Source of the DNA: Arbacia lixula | Lineage: Eukaryota; Echinodermata; Echinoidea; Arbacioida; Arbaciidae | Length of the DNA stretch: 64,000 nt | Direction: 5' to 3' | Assembly (NCBI GenBank): GCA_963669155.1 | Contig: OZ022588.1 | Coordinates: 2,380,066-2,444,065, forward strand | Shown: positions 61,701 to 64,000 of the stretch, in pieces | Layout: every line of letters starts with the position of its first letter | Numbering within the stretch: the first letter of the stretch is position 1 | Notes under the pieces: generated by a model | Seen by the model: only the letters and a program-made list of their open reading frames with translations | Database searches by the model: none | Told to the model about the DNA's origin: nothing | Program-made: the position numbers and the translations under genes

Positions 61701-63502
61701 TAAAACATCAAATGTTCGTCTTGTTTTCACCAGATATCCTGATATTTCCATAGCGCAGCGGATCATTTTCCGCAGGAAATACCTTATGATTTGACCCTGT
61801 ATGACTGGAGCACTTATGTCTTTCTCGCACCCATCAAAATAAGTACCTGTATTGTGTAAAGTGTGTGTATTCAAGATAAATTGACTGATAACAACTGAAA
61901 TCAATTCTGCTGTTTGCAAGTAATAGCCTGATACCAGCAAGCACAATCTCCAACCCTCTCTTTTGCAATACCTTGCTGCAAGTGTCTGCAGACCCAGTTT
62001 TTCTCTCTGCCACACTGTGCCGTCTGATTTCACAGTTTACAGATTTCAAGCCATTTCATTCATAATCTTAAGTTTTCCCCATTGCTTCTTATCCTGTTCG
62101 GTCCTCCGCTCACTAAACCAGATTCAAGTTAGGGTTCAGGGAACTGACTTAATGTGCAGAACATACAGTGAGAAATACATGTGCATGTACTTGTACATGT
62201 ATGTCTTGCGCTTGCCCCCCGCCTCTCCTCATCCTTCCATCACCAACGATTGACCAGCAGATGTACATGTATTGTGCACACTTGACCAATGACCGAGTGA
62301 CAGCAGGCACTCCTGGCTATTGAGTGACAGTTTGACCCATTGACCATGCGATCAAATCACGCAGTGATGACCTGTCTGCCCTTTCAGGAAGCGGTGCGGA
62401 AGCTGAACACTCTCCAGTCCAACGCCAAGACCCTGGATGCCATCAGGAAGAACCGCGACCTGGGCGCTTACAGGAACATTCCCGACGTCATCGACTTCGC
62501 CAGCAGGGTGGGGATATCGGTGAGTACAAATGGAATTACCCCAGTTAAAACATGACATTGCCAGCATCTATACGTACTTATTCATGTAACGTATCGTACC
62601 GTTCAGTGTATCAGTCAACAATTCATTGCATTGCGGAAAGACGTGATATACGCTATATTTTGCGATTGCAGCTTTCGGTCTTTAGGCCGCAGGAACCGTT
62701 CATTTTTGGAAGGCCTGTCCAAACTTTACTCTATGTGTAGTGATGAATATTTTCCTCTCAAAGTCATTTTTACTCTATTATTGTGATGGAAATTCCAATA
62801 GAGCATTTTTTGCCATATTCCTTGGTATTTACACAACTTGATTTTTGACCTTCAAAAGGGCTACTCTGTCTTTAAAGATGTCCCGTCCCTTTTACAAACA
62901 TCTGCAAACTTCATGAAAGTTTGCACATATTTAGCACATATCTTTGGGATACCAATTGTGAAATTTTAAGGTCAGAGGTACTATGACTCCCGTAGAATAA
63001 ATTCAAAATCTAACTAGTTTTCACTGAGATTTGACTATTTTCGTGGTACAAAAAAGAGAGCTTGAAGATTATTTCCTCAAAACCGAGTATTACGCTTTGT
63101 CGATTCCAGGGAAAGGTTATATAGCCACTCTCTCTGAAATGATGACAAAATCAGGTAACTTTCAGAGTAGGTCTGCAAAAGGGACGGGCTACCTTTAAGC
63201 TTGATACAAAAAGTATTAGAGACAATTGTAATAATCATGTCATCATTTAATCATTGATTTATTCACTCATTCTTTCATGCAATTCTTTCAATTGATTCAT
63301 TCCTTCAATCCATGCAATGATTCAGCATTTCTCTATCATATTCCTAGTTGCAATGATTCAGCATTTCTCTATCATATTCCTAGTTGGACCGGTTGGATGA
63401 TCTGTCATGCATCCATGTGGCTGGGACTAAGGGAAAGGGTTCCGTTTGTGCTTTCACTGAAAGCATCCTGCGAGCAAGCGGATTCCGAACAGGATTTTAC
63501 AG
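58796..63502 (+). CDS. FPGS: Folylpolyglutamate synthase (FPGS), exons 1-3, 3' part beyond the window
   Basis: Exons 58796-59227 (144 codons), 62388-62519 (44 codons), 63384-63502 (39 codons plus 2 nt). FPGS adds glutamates to folates, keeping them in the cell and in mitochondria. Exon 2 ([13 protein letters not shown]) and exon 3 ([20 protein letters not shown]) match animal FPGS; GTKGKGS near residue 203 is the ATP-binding P-loop. Exon 1 is long and Arg-containing with few acidic residues early on. It may include a mitochondrial leader, with Met94 as a possible cytosolic start. An in-frame TAA just upstream (58784) supports ATG 58796. The exon 3 donor is AG/GCAAGT, a GC-AG intron; splicing there leaves phase 2, which would give the expected Ser of the family's GF-x-SSPHL motif. 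Confidence 0.9.
59378..59783. mobile_element. MITE in FPGS intron 1
   Basis: Ends AATTCACAAAGAGGTTTTAA and TTTGTGAATT face each other, and GTTTAAGCAGATT is matched by AATCTGCTTAAAC. Inner GGTTTAAACC-like blocks add to the fold. About 400 bp, no coding content. Confidence 0.75.
59970..60443. mobile_element. Dispersed repeat with GTCCCTTTT ends, interrupted copy
   Basis: Aligned blocks with 62871-63197 include AAGGTCAGAGGTACTAT, TTTTCA-TGAGATTTGACT, AAGATTATTTCCTCAAAAC, GATTCCAGGGAAAGGTTA and GGTCTGCAAAAGGGA. This copy is split near 60210 by the TA-type MITE at 60213-60377. Confidence 0.8.
60213..60377. mobile_element. TA-type palindromic MITE, shortened copy
   Basis: Same family as 56510-56740: GGAATTAGCATAGGGAAAGG at the left, CCAATGCCAATTCCTTTGAG at the right, centre GCTTTAGCCTAAAAAGCATC. 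The left arm lacks the block upstream of the centre, so it is asymmetric. Confidence 0.8.
62871..63197. mobile_element. Dispersed repeat with GTCCCTTTT ends, uninterrupted copy
   Basis: The left end CTTTAAAGATGTCCCGTCCC faces GGGACGGGCTACCTTTAAG at the right. It lies in FPGS intron 2, about 190 bp before exon 3, and is the uninterrupted relative of 59970-60443. Confidence 0.8.
63313..63384 (+). repeat. 36-bp tandem duplication of the FPGS exon 3 splice acceptor
   Basis: Two perfect 36-bp copies (63313-63348 and 63349-63384), each beginning TGCAATGATTCAGCATTTCT and ending in TTCCTAGT. Each has its own branch-point-like region, pyrimidines and AG. The downstream AG (63382-63383) starts the exon that matches FPGS. 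Use of the upstream AG would read TTG CAA TGA, an immediate stop. Confidence 0.93.
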
Positions 63503-64000
63503 GCAAGTTGGAGTGTTTGTTTTTAAACACCTCAAACCTTCTCAAAGCTTACAAATATATCTTACTAATTTTGCTCCATATTTCAACTTACGTTGGATAC
63601 ATGAAATCTTTGGTATACATATCAACATGTAGAGCATATGTGTGGAGTTACATGTGAAGTCGAAGCCACAGATGTATGTACCTTTAATCTGTCAGTGCCT
63701 AGCAAGCAGTAGTTTTAAGGTTGAAATCCCTGCTTTTATTTCTTTTTCTCAGCTTGTTTTTCATTTTGCAACTTAATCAAGCAGTAAAACTAATAATTTA
63801 TAAGCATTGTTTCTAAAAAAAACATTGATTTCACAGATTTAAACTAATAAATTGTGGACAACAAATCATTTGATATTTAAACCTCCCTGCCCTGCTTTCT
63901 GTGTAGAGACATTACCTATAGGCCTCCGCTTGCCTCATGCACTGTCACCTTGTCCTAGGAATACCCTCTAAAATGAGATATTTCCCATTATATATCTGGT

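Overview
This is eukaryotic nuclear DNA from an animal. Genes are split by GT-AG introns, most of the window is non-coding, and mobile elements cover well over a third of it. Three host genes are recognisable: CFAP157 (+ strand, 8 exons, 6253-12184), an NmrA-like family gene of the NMRAL1 type (- strand, 3 exons, 30906-48220) and the first three exons of folylpolyglutamate synthase FPGS (+ strand, from 58796, running off the right edge). CFAP157 and FPGS are also close neighbours on human 9q34 (from memory). With the protein similarity and the element types (BEL/Pao, Mag-like Ty3/gypsy, Tc1, many palindromic MITEs), this suggests a marine invertebrate deuterostome. A sea urchin or other echinoderm is my best guess, but the sequence does not prove it.

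Layout. 1-6252: no gene recognised; CT/GA microsatellites, shuffled local duplications, one MITE. 6253-12184: CFAP157, with two degenerate duplicates of its own exon edges in introns 4 and 5. 12185-16978: intergenic, small palindromes and a 12-bp minisatellite. 16984-29187: a Mag-like LTR element on the - strand (310-bp LTRs, CATGT target repeat) whose reverse transcriptase region is deleted. A complete Ty3/gypsy element (17614-26547, 493-bp LTRs) is inserted inside it on the + strand. 30906-48220: the NmrA-like gene. Its roughly 15.8-kb first intron carries an intact Tc1-like DD34E transposon (32013-33674), an intact BEL/Pao retrotransposon (34063-43129, LTRs identical by eye), a tRNA-derived SINE, and a palindromic MITE split by a hAT-like insertion. 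48221-58795: no gene recognised; several MITEs, including one nested in the arm of a larger palindrome and two abutting at a single TA. 58796-64000: FPGS exons 1-3, with MITEs in intron 1 (between exons 1 and 2) and intron 2 (between exons 2 and 3).

The most informative object is the + strand Ty3/gypsy element. Its gag and protease frames overlap at a textbook -1 frameshift signal: heptamer G GGA AAC, 6-nt spacer, two-part hairpin and a possible pseudoknot. A third ORF sits in the position of env and encodes a protein with two C2H2 zinc fingers, an RS/basic stretch and an acidic middle. It lies just after a good 3' splice site, and a good 5' splice site lies just before the gag ATG, so it could be made from a spliced subgenomic RNA. 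The 5' leader is a CTGCAG-rich minisatellite. The pro-to-RT junction is broken by a 1-nt shift without a slippery site. LTR divergence by eye (gypsy 1/493, Mag-like 3/310) fits the nesting order.

All coordinates, splice sites and repeats were read by eye. Family names come from motif recognition and remembered relatives; no database search was run.
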